Position numbers and translations under genes: made by a program. The notes under the pieces are model-generated. The model was not told where the DNA came from, searched no databases, and was given only the letters and a program-made list of their open reading frames with translations. Positions 25,710 through 34,770 of a stretch of DNA of 64,000 nt are shown piece after piece. Origin of the DNA: Butyrivibrio sp. (GTDB lineage: Bacteria; Bacillota; Clostridia; Lachnospirales; Lachnospiraceae); assembly GCA_016291375.1 (NCBI GenBank), contig JAEEXE010000001.1, positions 1-64,000 of the forward strand, in the 5' to 3' direction. Numbering within the stretch: the stretch's first letter is position 1; the number at the start of each line of letters is the position of its first letter.

Positions 25710-25838
25710 GTTTTCTTTTTCTTATCTCCTTACTACAAGTGATTCCTACATCATAAAATCAATTATATCATCACTCAGATGCTACCGCGACTGCAACCGG
25801 CTGTTTCCCCACAGCTTATCTATGGATATGGCATGCAT

Positions 25839-28652
25839 TCAAGCTTCTTTTATTCCGTCGGTTCTGATGATGAACTTCACGCTGCTGTCTATGTCGTCCG
25901 CAGCTCCGCCGAATGTTTTGTATTCAGAGCCGGCTTTCTGTATTGCCGTAAGCTTATCGGTAAACTCAGAAAGATCTCCGTCAAATACTTCATAGAGCTT
26001 GTCTATTCCTTCTTCGTCGAATTTGATCACTCCGTCCACAAGCTCCTGAACGCCGTCGTCGAGCTCGACAACTCCGTCGTACAGTTCTTTTACTCCGTCG
26101 TTAAGCTGATTTGTTCCGTCATTGAGCTTATATGCTCCGTCAACGAGTGCGTCGTTATTGGAAACGAGAGTACCTGTTCCGTCAGAGAGCTGTTTTGCTC
26201 CGTCGCTTAATTTTCCAAGTCCCTCATCGAGCTTACTTGTTCCGTCATACAACTCGGAAAGGCCGCCGGCAAGAGCCTTGTTTCCTTCTGCCACCTGCTG
26301 TGCGCCGAGAACAAGCTGCTGTAACTGCTTTGCCGCTTCGGGGGTCATTCCTGTGCTTCCTCCGGTTGCTGAAGACATTGTCTGTATAACGGCTCCAAGT
26401 GCATTTGCCATACCCTGAGCTGCACCTATAATGCTGTAGTACTCATTTGCAGCCTGCACATAGCCTGCGATCTCGCCCTGATCATAGCTGATAGATCCGT
26501 CAACAGGGCTTACACTATAGAGCATTGCTCCAAGTCCCGCTCCCTGCTGAAGATTATTCGCATTAACTGTCAGCTGGCTTCCTGCAAGCATTGCCGCTTT
26601 CTCTTCAGCTGTCATTCCGTCTCCGGCGTTGCTGTTGCCTAAACCATTTCCGCCTGCGCCGGTGCCGTCATTATTACCGTTCGCACTGCCTGCGCCGCCA
26701 TTACCCAAGCATAAGTTTCCGTTTCCTGCATCGCCTGAATTACCGCTACCATTGTCTCCGCTGCTGCCACTTCCGGAGCCATTACTGTTTCCACCGGCTA
26801 ATCCGCTACTGCCATTTCCGGAACCGTTATTTCCATCGCTGCTTCCGCCGGTCAGGTTTCCGCTACCGGTATCACTGCTTCCGGAGTTTCCGTTACTGTC
26901 CCCGCTTTCCGCGCCGGCACCGCCATTTCCGTTACTGTCGCCGCTTCCGGCATTTCCGCCGCTGTTGTCTCCGCTTCCGGCATTTCCGCCGCTGTTGTCT
27001 CCGCTTCCGGAGTTTCCGTTACCATTTCCGTTTCCGCCATCTCCGCTGCCGTTGCCATTGTTGCCGTCTCCGTTATTGTCTCCGGATCCGTCTCTGCTAA
27101 GTTCTCCCTCAGTCACATCTCTTTCGGGAGCTTCATCTCCGCTAGGTACAGGTGTTGCGGTCACTGTATATCCACCCAATTTAGTCAACTCAACAACTGC
27201 ATTTAAATGAGCATTTCTCCAAGCGACTGCTTTGGCAGCAGAATCAATACCACCGTTTGTAAGCTTGTACATGCAGGCTACGATCGCAGGTGAACAATCA
27301 CCTCCGTTCTTAAGCCAAGCAGCCGTAGCTTCAAATGCTGCTTTTTGATCATTTAACTCTTTTACCGAATCGCTAAGACCGGAAAGACTCTCAGCCATCT
27401 TAGCTACAGTGGCAACGCCGTCACTTACCTGTTTTGAGCCGTCCGCAAGTTTGTTGGCATTCTCAACAAGCTTAGCTTCATCCATAGCTTTTTTCATCTT
27501 GTGAGTTCCGTCATGTGCCTGGCTTGCTCCGTCTGCAAGAGCAGACGCACCTTCGTTTATCTTACTTGTTGCGTCGGTGTAAGCAACAATTCCGTTGTAG
27601 AAATCAAGTGTTCCGTCTTTAAGCTCGCTCGTTCCGTCGTAGAGCTCTCCCACTCCGTCTTTTAACTCGCCCGTTCCATCTTTAAGCTCCTTGTTGGCAT
27701 CCACAAGCTTATCGGATGCATCGTTTAACTCTCCCATGTCATCTTTAAGATCATTGATCTTGTCGGATTCTGTTATATCAGTAATACCAAAGTCGGAAAG
27801 TACATCGGAGCTTGCCATAGTGACCGTCATTCCAAGCTCAAAATCCGTAGTGTTTGCAGTTACTTCAAAATAATTTGCAAGTTTACTGTCAAGATCTCCG
27901 TCCTCATTGAGCTCATCCCATTTATCCTCATCGATATCAAGACTGTCCTTAAGTCCCGGAAGTGCAATGCCAAGAACAATTATATTTCCGCCCTCCGAAA
28001 TAACTTTTCCGTTGGATACTTCAACCTCACTGAACTTATCGGGATCAAGCGTCATTCCGGATATCATCGCAAAAGGTGTGTATACTTCAATCTCTTTTCC
28101 GTCCACATCAACCGTCTGTTTATCATTATTCTCATAGTCAAAGCGGATGGTTACCTTTCCGCTCTTTCCTGCGAGCTCTTCGGGAGAAATATCTTTTCCG
28201 TCAAGCTTGTATGAAACCTTCATCTTGACCGGGAGCTCTTTTGCCGTGGTTCCCTGATAATAAATGTCAGAGCCCTTGGCATTCCATGTAAGTGTTCCGT
28301 CGCCGTTGTCCGTGTAGCTCTCATCGCCCTTTACGTTAACAATGTTCTGAAGAGTCGTTGTATCCGAAAGAGTATCCGAAGCATCTGCATTCTTAAGCCA
28401 CTCGCTGACTATAACATCATCAACCGCTCCGTTTGCATCCGCCGTAACGTACACGGTCTCTACCTTTCCGGCTTCATCCGATGCGCCCGCCGTACTCTTT
28501 ATTATGCTATCCTCAAGCTCTTTTTCCTGAGCGGTTTCTTCTACGGCCACGCTCGCGTCTTCCGTAGTATTTGCCCCGCAAGCTACAGTCATTATCGCAA
28601 GCATCGCTGCCATTACAACAGATAATGATTTAATAAGTTTTTTTCTGATCAT
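25839..28652 (-). CDS. Large lipoprotein with L-x-D-G-T repeats and a Gly/Asn/Ser-rich linker
   Basis: About 937 residues. The signal ends in VACGAN, so it is a lipoprotein. After an N-terminal beta-rich part come many copies of a heptad-like L-x-D-G-[TV]-x-x-L motif (for example LKDGTGELKDGVGELYDGTS), as in YhgE/Pip-type proteins. In the middle (about residues 510-675) is a run almost wholly Gly, Asn, Ser and Asp; after it the L-x-D-G repeats resume (LYDGTSKLDEGLGKLSDGAK). No C-terminal membrane helix is seen. It starts 21 bases after the MMPL stop and is cotranscribed with it. Likely an extracytoplasmic partner of the MMPL transporter. The start at 28652 is chosen for its ribosome site; an ATG at 28673 is the alternative. 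Confidence 0.8.
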   Translation of the reverse strand: MIRKKLIKSLSVVMAAMLAIMTVACGANTTEDASVAVEETAQEKELEDSIIKSTAGASDEAGKVETVYVTADANGAVDDVIVSEWLKNADASDTLSDTTTLQNIVNVKGDESYTDNGDGTLTWNAKGSDIYYQGTTAKELPVKMKVSYKLDGKDISPEELAGKSGKVTIRFDYENNDKQTVDVDGKEIEVYTPFAMISGMTLDPDKFSEVEVSNGKVISEGGNIIVLGIALPGLKDSLDIDEDKWDELNEDGDLDSKLANYFEVTANTTDFELGMTVTMASSDVLSDFGITDITESDKINDLKDDMGELNDASDKLVDANKELKDGTGELKDGVGELYDGTSELKDGTLDFYNGIVAYTDATSKINEGASALADGASQAHDGTHKMKKAMDEAKLVENANKLADGSKQVSDGVATVAKMAESLSGLSDSVKELNDQKAAFEATAAWLKNGGDCSPAIVACMYKLTNGGIDSAAKAVAWRNAHLNAVVELTKLGGYTVTATPVPSGDEAPERDVTEGELSRDGSGDNNGDGNNGNGSGDGGNGNGNGNSGSGDNSGGNAGSGDNSGGNAGSGDSNGNGGAGAESGDSNGNSGSSDTGSGNLTGGSSDGNNGSGNGSSGLAGGNSNGSGSGSSGDNGSGNSGDAGNGNLCLGNGGAGSANGNNDGTGAGGNGLGNSNAGDGMTAEEKAAMLAGSQLTVNANNLQQGAGLGAMLYSVSPVDGSISYDQGEIAGYVQAANEYYSIIGAAQGMANALGAVIQTMSSATGGSTGMTPEAAKQLQQLVLGAQQVAEGNKALAGGLSELYDGTSKLDEGLGKLSDGAKQLSDGTGTLVSNNDALVDGAYKLNDGTNQLNDGVKELYDGVVELDDGVQELVDGVIKFDEEGIDKLYEVFDGDLSEFTDKLTAIQKAGSEYKTFGGAADDIDSSVKFIIRTDGIKEA
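26941..27000 (-). repeat. Exact 30-bp tandem duplication inside the Gly/Asn/Ser-rich coding region
   Basis: The 30-base unit starting CCGCTTCCGGCATTTCCGCC occurs at 26941-26970 and again, identically, at 26971-27000; a third, diverging copy follows. It keeps frame (ten codons) and encodes GlyAsnAlaGlySerGly-type sequence, suggesting recent slippage. Confidence 0.85.
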
Positions 28653-28673
28653 AATATCACCTCTCCAACGCAC

Positions 28674-30800
28674 TTAAGCAATCCTGTGCATATGATTGTG
28701 TATAAACTCATGAATATGTCCTTTGGGGACATCCACGCCCTTCATTCCGAACGTGGTCTTTATGATAAGCCTGTCAAATATCATGTACATGGCAGGAAGT
28801 ACAAGTAATACGGTAAACATACTTACGATCGCGCCCCTCGCCATAAGGTTACAAAGAGAGCCGATCATATCGATGCTCGAGATAAGTCCGACACCGAAGG
28901 TCGCAGCAAAAAAGCTGAGCGCACTTACAATTACCGACTTCATACCGGTCGAAAGAGATATAAGCGTCGCCTCTTTTTTGTCATGTCCGTTCTTTCTCTC
29001 GGAAAGATATCTCGTCGTCATAAGTATCGCGTAATCAACCGTCGCACCGAGCTGTATGGTTCCTATTACAACCGATGAGATGAAAGGTATTGTCGTCCCC
29101 GTGTAATACGGAAGTCCCATGTTTACGAATATCGCAAACTCAATGACCGCAACGAGTATAAACGGAAGCGAAACCGATTTGAGCACGAATGCGATGATAA
29201 GGAAAACAAGTCCTATCGAAACGGCATTTACCACCTTAAAATCGTGCGCCGTTATATTTATAAGATCCTTGGTGCACGGAGCCTCTCCGACTACCATAGC
29301 TTTAGGATCGTAGCTTTTTACTATCTTGTCGACTGTCGCTATCTGATCGTTAATCTCGTCGGAAGCGATCTTATAATCTGTTGTCAAAAGAATCAGCTTC
29401 CAGTCGTCACTCTCAAGATCGGATAAAAGATCTTCAGGAATAAATTCTCTCGGAATCGAAGGCCCGAACACCGTGTCTGCGCCGAGTACAGTAAGAATGC
29501 CGTCGGTATTCTTAAGCTCTTTTATCATCTGCTGAGTCGAAGCCTCATCCAGGTTCTTATCTATTAAAAGCATGTAGGCCGAGTTCATATCGAACTTTGC
29601 ATCAACCTCATTCGCGCCCTGCACGCTCTCAAGCTTATCGGGAAGCGTCTGCGTAAGATCGTAGTAAACATTCGCATGCTCGTTTCCGTAGATTGCAGGT
29701 ACCAATAATGCAAGAAAAACAGCAAAAAACACAGGATAAAACTTAGCTATTGCCTTGGGAAGCCTTGTAAATTCAGGCATCAGAGGCTTATGTCTTGTCT
29801 TTTCGATAACCTTGTCAAAAACAAGTATCATGCTCGGAAGGATCGTAACGCATCCGATAACTCCGAATACTACGCCCTTGGCCATTACCACGCCGAGGTC
29901 AAGTCCAAGCGTAAAGCTCATAAAGCAAAGCGCCACAAAGCCGGCAACCGTTGTTATCGAGCTTCCTATAACGGACTGGAAAGTCGCCGTTATCGCATTG
30001 GCCATGGCTTCTTTTTTATCTTTATTACCGGTCTTCTCAAGCTCTTCCTCGTAGCTGTGCCATAGGAAGATCGAATAATCAAGCGTTACCCCGAGCTGCA
30101 ATACCGCGCTCAGTGACTGCGTGATAAAAGATATTTCGCCTTTAAATACATTGGTTCCCATGTTGTAAACTATCGCCATTCCTATGCTGAGCAAGAAGAA
30201 CAGCGGAATAAGATAGGAATCCATAGTAAGCGAAAGGACTATAACCGCCAAAAGAACCGCGATACCTACATATATCGGAGTCTCAGCCATCGCAAGATTC
30301 TTGGTGTCGGTAACTATCGCACTCATACCGCTCATGAAGCACTGCTTGTTTGAAACCTTGCGGATATCTTCAATGGCTTCCATCGTCGCATCCGCGGAAG
30401 TTCCCTCATCGAAGATCACAAACATCATCGTTGCATCGCCCGAATTAAACGCATCGTATACGTCTTTCGGAAGCATTGTCATCGGCACGGACAGGTCCAT
30501 GACCGAGTCGTACCAAAGAACCTTGGCAACGTGATCCACGTTTTCTATATTGGATTTTAATTTCGCGACATCTTTTTCTTCCATGCCTTCGGCGACATAT
30601 AACACAAAAGAGCCTGTGCCGAACTGATCAAGAAGAATGTCCTGTCCTTTCATTGTCTCGATATCCTTGGGAAGATATGTGAGGATATCGTAGTTGACTC
30701 TCGTGTTAAAATAGCCGATCGCGGAAGGAACAAGAAGCGCAAAAGCCAGTATCAGTATGATATATCGAAGTTTTACGATTACCTTTGACAGCTTTTTCAT
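28674..30800 (-). CDS. MMPL/RND-superfamily transporter
   Basis: A 708-residue membrane transporter with two similar halves, each an extracytoplasmic domain followed by about five or six helices. The paired motifs GVTLDYSIFLWHSYEEEL and GATVDYAILMTTRYLSE carry the charged residues typical of MMPL/YdfJ proteins, which use proton force to move lipids or drugs. AGGAGG lies before the ATG. The unusual repeat lipoprotein follows directly and is probably its partner. The promoter is flanked by two palindromes, so expression is likely repressed until an inducer appears. Confidence 0.9.
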   Translation of the reverse strand: MKKLSKVIVKLRYIILILAFALLVPSAIGYFNTRVNYDILTYLPKDIETMKGQDILLDQFGTGSFVLYVAEGMEEKDVAKLKSNIENVDHVAKVLWYDSVMDLSVPMTMLPKDVYDAFNSGDATMMFVIFDEGTSADATMEAIEDIRKVSNKQCFMSGMSAIVTDTKNLAMAETPIYVGIAVLLAVIVLSLTMDSYLIPLFFLLSIGMAIVYNMGTNVFKGEISFITQSLSAVLQLGVTLDYSIFLWHSYEEELEKTGNKDKKEAMANAITATFQSVIGSSITTVAGFVALCFMSFTLGLDLGVVMAKGVVFGVIGCVTILPSMILVFDKVIEKTRHKPLMPEFTRLPKAIAKFYPVFFAVFLALLVPAIYGNEHANVYYDLTQTLPDKLESVQGANEVDAKFDMNSAYMLLIDKNLDEASTQQMIKELKNTDGILTVLGADTVFGPSIPREFIPEDLLSDLESDDWKLILLTTDYKIASDEINDQIATVDKIVKSYDPKAMVVGEAPCTKDLINITAHDFKVVNAVSIGLVFLIIAFVLKSVSLPFILVAVIEFAIFVNMGLPYYTGTTIPFISSVVIGTIQLGATVDYAILMTTRYLSERKNGHDKKEATLISLSTGMKSVIVSALSFFAATFGVGLISSIDMIGSLCNLMARGAIVSMFTVLLVLPAMYMIFDRLIIKTTFGMKGVDVPKGHIHEFIHNHMHRIA

Positions 30801-30820
30801 TTTCGTTCCTCCTAAATTTA

Positions 30821-30874
30821 TGACCGATAGTCATTTTCTAAATATGGTATATCACTTATCTGACCATTGGTCAA
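30821..30874 (-). promoter_or_regulatory. MMPL promoter with two palindromic operators
   Basis: TTGACC (30869-30874) and TATACC (30846-30851) with a 17-base spacer. The palindrome TGACCATTGGTCA (30861-30873) covers the -35, and a related TGACCGATAGTCA (30821-30833) sits just past the start site, 40 bases away. This is a classic repressor layout; a TetR-type protein is likely. Confidence 0.7.
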
Positions 30875-30916
30875 TAATTTAACTGAGGATTTTTATCAAT
30901 ATGTAAAATTTGCAGT

Positions 30917-33244
30917 TTATTCAACGTTCTTGAGCGCTTCACTCATAGGTATCTTGCCGATCTTTCTGTATTCGATGATCGCCACGACAACATATGTTAT
31001 AAAGCCCATAAGGAACATCTTTACATATACGCTCGGGTCAAGCCAGATGACCATCCAGCCGCTCATCATCTGCTTTAGCATCACCCTGAATATCTCAACC
31101 ATCACATATGACAGGATCGGATAAGACAAAAGAAGCGATCCCACAACGACTATTGCAGTCGGTAAAATATATAAAAGCGCGATCTCTTTTTTCCTGTAAC
31201 CAAGTATCTTGACCATTGAGATTGACTGAACGTTTCTCTCTATAATGAGCTTGGACAAAAGATAAATAAGCACAACGAAAAGGATGACTGAGAACGCATC
31301 AACCATGTACATAAGGTCGCCCATCGAGATCATAAGCTGCCTGGTGACTCTCGTAAGAGACTCCTCATCGATCGTCGTTCCGATGTACTTGGTGTCTATG
31401 TCCGTTATCTCGCTGTCAGAGAAGTAACCCGAGAACATCTCTTCATCAAAGCCCATAAGCTCATTAAGATGCTTCTGACTCATGAACACAACAATTCCGC
31501 CGTCGTAGTCATAAATTCCCGTCACCTTAAAGCCGTAGTACTTATCCTCATACGGCTCTTTAAGCGTTATGACATCGTCTTTTTTAAGTCCGTATTTATC
31601 GGCGTATGCTGAGGAAATAAGGACCGTCTTGTCGTCAAACTTCGCATTTATATATCTGCTGTCTTCTTTTATTCCATAGAGCGTGACATCCTCGACTCTG
31701 GCGCCGTCATCTCCTATCGTCTTAAGTCCGTAAGCCGAGAACTTTTCGGCATCGGGATTGTTTGATGTGATCTTGCTTTGTAAAAAGACATAGGAAAAAG
31801 CCGCTGAAAGCTCATCATCCGTATCGACAACACCGGCCGGAATCTCTATTAAATATGTGTGCTTTGCAAGCATCGACTGCGTGACGATACCCTGATAGTG
31901 AATAATAAGCGGAGGCAGCATCATTCCGAAGAAAAGAAGCATGTTCGCAAACAAAAGTCCCATGAACAAAATGATGTAGCTGCTCTTGTTTTGTATGAGT
32001 ATTCGAAGTCTGAAACGATCAAAAAATCTGATCTTATTATTTAATCTGATCGCATCCTTTTGCCTTCCACCCGAAAGATCTCTTCGAATAAGCTTAAGAG
32101 GACTTATCCGCAGTTTCCTTCTTAATATTAGATAGGTAACGATCACCATGATTGCAAAAGGCACAAGCGTAGTCTTAAGGAATGCTTCCGCGCTCCAGAC
32201 AGTTACATATGTCGGAAGTGAATAGCTGTTATAGTACATGGATACGCAAACGTCTTTAAAGAACGTATATCCCATGATGTTTCCAAGTACAGCTGCGATC
32301 ACGGTCACTATAAGAGGCATAGCCATATAGTGTCTTATAAGCTCGCTCTTGGTATAGCCCGAAGCACGGAGCGTACCGATAACGCAAGCTTCCTTGTGGA
32401 TCGTATTGTTGATCGTTATACCAAAGACAAAAGCAATAATGATGATCATTATGTATAAAAGAACTTCAACCATCGCCTTGTCGCTTCCAAGATCCTCACC
32501 CGTAAATGTGATCGACTGATTAAGGAATCCCGGAACGAAATTTTCAAGCTCGGCCTTCTTTGCAATAAGTTCCATGAGATCGTCCGACATCTCTTTTTCC
32601 TCGATATCGTCCAAAGGCTTCTTGTCATAGATCCACGCATAGTTATAGCGAAGGTCGCGCTCGGCATATTCAGAAAATTGCTCTTTTGTTACCACTGCGA
32701 CACCGAATGCGGATGCATCAAACATCATGTCATTGTTGTTGTAAAAAAGTGCGCTGTAATCGGACAAGGCAACAAGTGCGGTTATCTTATATTCCGTGCC
32801 TTCAGAAGTAAGCGTATCTCCGACATTTAAACCATTGTTGTCGGCATACATTCTGTCTATCGCGATCTCTTTTGAATTTGACGGAAGCTCTCCTTCCATG
32901 ACACAGGCTCTGTCTACTTCTTCTCTGTTTGCAAATATCCTAAGCGTAGTGTTGTTATCAAATTCTTTTTCTACATAGAAATTTTCATATATCTTTACGG
33001 GAACTTTGCCGTTTTCTATTCGCTCTTTCTGCGTATCTTTGAGTCTGTCCTCCGTCCTGAAATTACCGTCTTCTATAGAGTATTTTTCAAAGCTTTCGTT
33101 ATAAGCCTTGATCATACTTTCGCCGGCAACCAAAAAGCCCGAGACAAATCCGATAGACAACAAAAGAAGCAAAAAGATAACTATGTATTTTCCTATATCT
33201 CCCAGTAGCTCTCGCGGGAGCCTTTTGTTTAAAGGATTTCTCAT
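30917..33244 (-). CDS. FtsX/MacB-like ABC transporter permease
   Basis: A 775-residue permease with an N-terminal helix (YIVIFLLLLLSIGFVSGFLV), a large extracytoplasmic domain, then two FtsX blocks of three helices each, the second ending the protein. It pairs with the MacB/LolD-type ATPase encoded 14 bases upstream. Such duplicated FtsX permeases move lipids, peptides or lipoproteins or transmit mechanical force, rather than import. The C-terminal block holds ISMVKILGYRKKEIALLY, a conserved cytoplasmic loop of the family. Confidence 0.88.
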   Translation of the reverse strand: MRNPLNKRLPRELLGDIGKYIVIFLLLLLSIGFVSGFLVAGESMIKAYNESFEKYSIEDGNFRTEDRLKDTQKERIENGKVPVKIYENFYVEKEFDNNTTLRIFANREEVDRACVMEGELPSNSKEIAIDRMYADNNGLNVGDTLTSEGTEYKITALVALSDYSALFYNNNDMMFDASAFGVAVVTKEQFSEYAERDLRYNYAWIYDKKPLDDIEEKEMSDDLMELIAKKAELENFVPGFLNQSITFTGEDLGSDKAMVEVLLYIMIIIIAFVFGITINNTIHKEACVIGTLRASGYTKSELIRHYMAMPLIVTVIAAVLGNIMGYTFFKDVCVSMYYNSYSLPTYVTVWSAEAFLKTTLVPFAIMVIVTYLILRRKLRISPLKLIRRDLSGGRQKDAIRLNNKIRFFDRFRLRILIQNKSSYIILFMGLLFANMLLFFGMMLPPLIIHYQGIVTQSMLAKHTYLIEIPAGVVDTDDELSAAFSYVFLQSKITSNNPDAEKFSAYGLKTIGDDGARVEDVTLYGIKEDSRYINAKFDDKTVLISSAYADKYGLKKDDVITLKEPYEDKYYGFKVTGIYDYDGGIVVFMSQKHLNELMGFDEEMFSGYFSDSEITDIDTKYIGTTIDEESLTRVTRQLMISMGDLMYMVDAFSVILFVVLIYLLSKLIIERNVQSISMVKILGYRKKEIALLYILPTAIVVVGSLLLSYPILSYVMVEIFRVMLKQMMSGWMVIWLDPSVYVKMFLMGFITYVVVAIIEYRKIGKIPMSEALKNVE

Positions 33245-33258
33245 GATCTTTATCTCCT

Positions 33259-33957
33259 TTACCAGTCAAGCTCTGCCGCTTTTTGTTTTTCTTCGTTTCG
33301 ATAGCTCTTTCTTATAACACCGTCTCTTAGCTTTACAACGAAATCCGCCATGTTTTTGATAGCGTCGTTGTGAGTGACCATGATGACGGTATTTCCGTAC
33401 TTTTGATTGACTTCTTCTATAAGGGCCAGAATCTCTTTTGACGTATTGTAATCGAGCGCTCCCGTAGGTTCGTCGCACAAAAGAATATCCGGATTTTTCA
33501 CAATGGCTCTGCCGATAGCGCAGCGCTGTTGTTGTCCTCCGGATAATTTGCTTGGTATCTTATTTTGATGTTCTTTCAGACCGAGTACCTCTATGAGTTC
33601 GTCTATGTCAAGCGGATTCTTGGAAAGGTATGCTCCGACCTCGATATTTTCTCTTACCGTGAGATTCGGAATGAGATTGTACATCTGGAAGATGTAGCCG
33701 AGATGCTCCCTTCTGTAGCTTGTAAGCGCCTTCTCATTCATGTCGGACATGCTCTTGCCTCTTATGATGATCTTGCCGGAATCTGCGTTGTCTATTCCTC
33801 CTATGATATTAAGGAGTGTGGACTTTCCGGATCCCGAGGGTCCGAGTAAAACTACAAACTCTCCCTTCTTGGCTTCGAGGCTTATGTCCTTAAGTACTTC
33901 TATACGGCTTCCGCCCTCGCCGTATGACTTTTTGATATTTTGTAATTCAAGTTGCAT
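33259..33957 (-). CDS. MacB/LolD-type ABC ATPase
   Basis: A 232-residue ATPase beginning MQLELQNIKKSYGEGG. Walker A GPSGSGKSTL, Q-loop IFQMYNLIP, signature LSGGQQQR, Walker B ILLCDEPTGALD and H-loop VTHND are complete. The start at 33957 is chosen because AGAGG precedes it; the frame is open for 16 more codons without a ribosome site. It partners with the FtsX permease downstream. The gene is divergent from the TetR regulator, and a perfect palindrome lies between them. Confidence 0.92.
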   Translation of the reverse strand: MQLELQNIKKSYGEGGSRIEVLKDISLEAKKGEFVVLLGPSGSGKSTLLNIIGGIDNADSGKIIIRGKSMSDMNEKALTSYRREHLGYIFQMYNLIPNLTVRENIEVGAYLSKNPLDIDELIEVLGLKEHQNKIPSKLSGGQQQRCAIGRAIVKNPDILLCDEPTGALDYNTSKEILALIEEVNQKYGNTVIMVTHNDAIKNMADFVVKLRDGVIRKSYRNEEKQKAAELDW

Positions 33958-34015
33958 AGTAAACCTCTTTCTACTAACACCCGATAAAGTGATAATTAAT
34001 ATCATATAGTTTAGG

Positions 34016-34059
34016 ATTATATGTTAGCACTTGCTAACAAGAATGGCAAGAATTATTTT
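34016..34059. promoter_or_regulatory. Divergent promoters and TetR-type operator
   Basis: The perfect palindrome GTTAGCACTTGCTAAC (34023-34038) lies next to a minus-strand TATAAT (34016-34021) facing the ABC ATPase gene, and overlaps a plus-strand TTGCTA (34031-34036) that is 17 bases from TATTTT (34054-34059) facing the TetR gene. One bound repressor could close both promoters. Confidence 0.65.
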
Positions 34060-34125
34060 TTACTTCTCCTTTATCCTTGCAATGTAGTAAAATAAGGGTA
34101 CAGATGCATTTTGAAAGGCATAACT

Positions 34126-34728
34126 ATGGGAAAAGCTGATCAGAATAAAAAACTGAAAATGGAGAACCTTCTCAACAACGCCTTCGAGCTCTTTACGTCA
34201 AAAGGCATCACCAAGACCTCGATCTCCGATATCGTAGAAAAAGCGGGTGTTGCAAAGGGAACGTTTTATCTGTATTTCAAGGATAAATATGATATCAAGA
34301 ACAGGCTGATATCACATAAATCAAGCCTCCTTTTTATGGAGGCTTACGAAGCGTTGCAAAAAGCAAAGCTGACTGCATTTGAAGACAGGCTTATTTTCAT
34401 CATGGATTACGTTCTTGATGAGCTTGCCAAGAACAAAGGACTTCTTGCATTTATCTACAAAGACCTTAGCTGGGCTGTATTTAAAAAAGCCCTGACTTCA
34501 CCGGCTACAAGCTCGGAAGTAGACTTTGAAGCTGTCTACAGAAAAATGCTCGATGAATCCGGCTATAAATTTAACGATCCGGAAGTTATGCTGTTTCTTA
34601 TAATCGAGCTTGTCGGCTCAACAGGTTACAGCTCCATAATGTACAGCGATCCAGTGTCGCTTGATGAGCTTAAGCCGCATCTTGAAGAGACCGTTCGCGC
34701 CATTATCAGGCAACATATTAAGAATTAA
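34126..34728 (+). CDS. TetR/AcrR-family transcriptional regulator
   Basis: About 200 residues. The N-terminal helix-turn-helix reads FTSKGITKTSISDIVEKAGV, followed by AKGTFYLYFKDKYDI, which is the TetR signature. The C-terminal ligand domain is unassigned. The ATG at 34126 has GAAAGG upstream; a TTG 15 bases earlier is less likely. It is divergent from the FtsX-type ABC operon and most likely represses it and itself through the palindrome at 34023. It may also act on the MMPL operon, though the operators there have a different sequence. Confidence 0.9.
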   Translation: MGKADQNKKLKMENLLNNAFELFTSKGITKTSISDIVEKAGVAKGTFYLYFKDKYDIKNRLISHKSSLLFMEAYEALQKAKLTAFEDRLIFIMDYVLDELAKNKGLLAFIYKDLSWAVFKKALTSPATSSEVDFEAVYRKMLDESGYKFNDPEVMLFLIIELVGSTGYSSIMYSDPVSLDELKPHLEETVRAIIRQHIKN

Positions 34729-34731
34729 AAT

Positions 34732-34764
34732 ACGCCTGCTCTATCACCAATATAGAGCAGGCGT
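34732..34764. terminator. Bidirectional terminator between tetR and nagA
   Basis: A perfect 13-bp stem, ACGCCTGCTCTAT with its complement, and a 7-base loop. It is flanked by AAAAT on the left and TTATTA on the right, so it can end both converging transcripts. Confidence 0.85.
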
Positions 34765-34770
34765 TTATTA

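Noticed and set aside
26591-27210. Plus-strand Pro/Leu- and Arg/His-rich frames opposite the Gly/Asn/Ser-rich linker
   Set aside because: Antisense shadow of the low-complexity coding repeat; no start signals.
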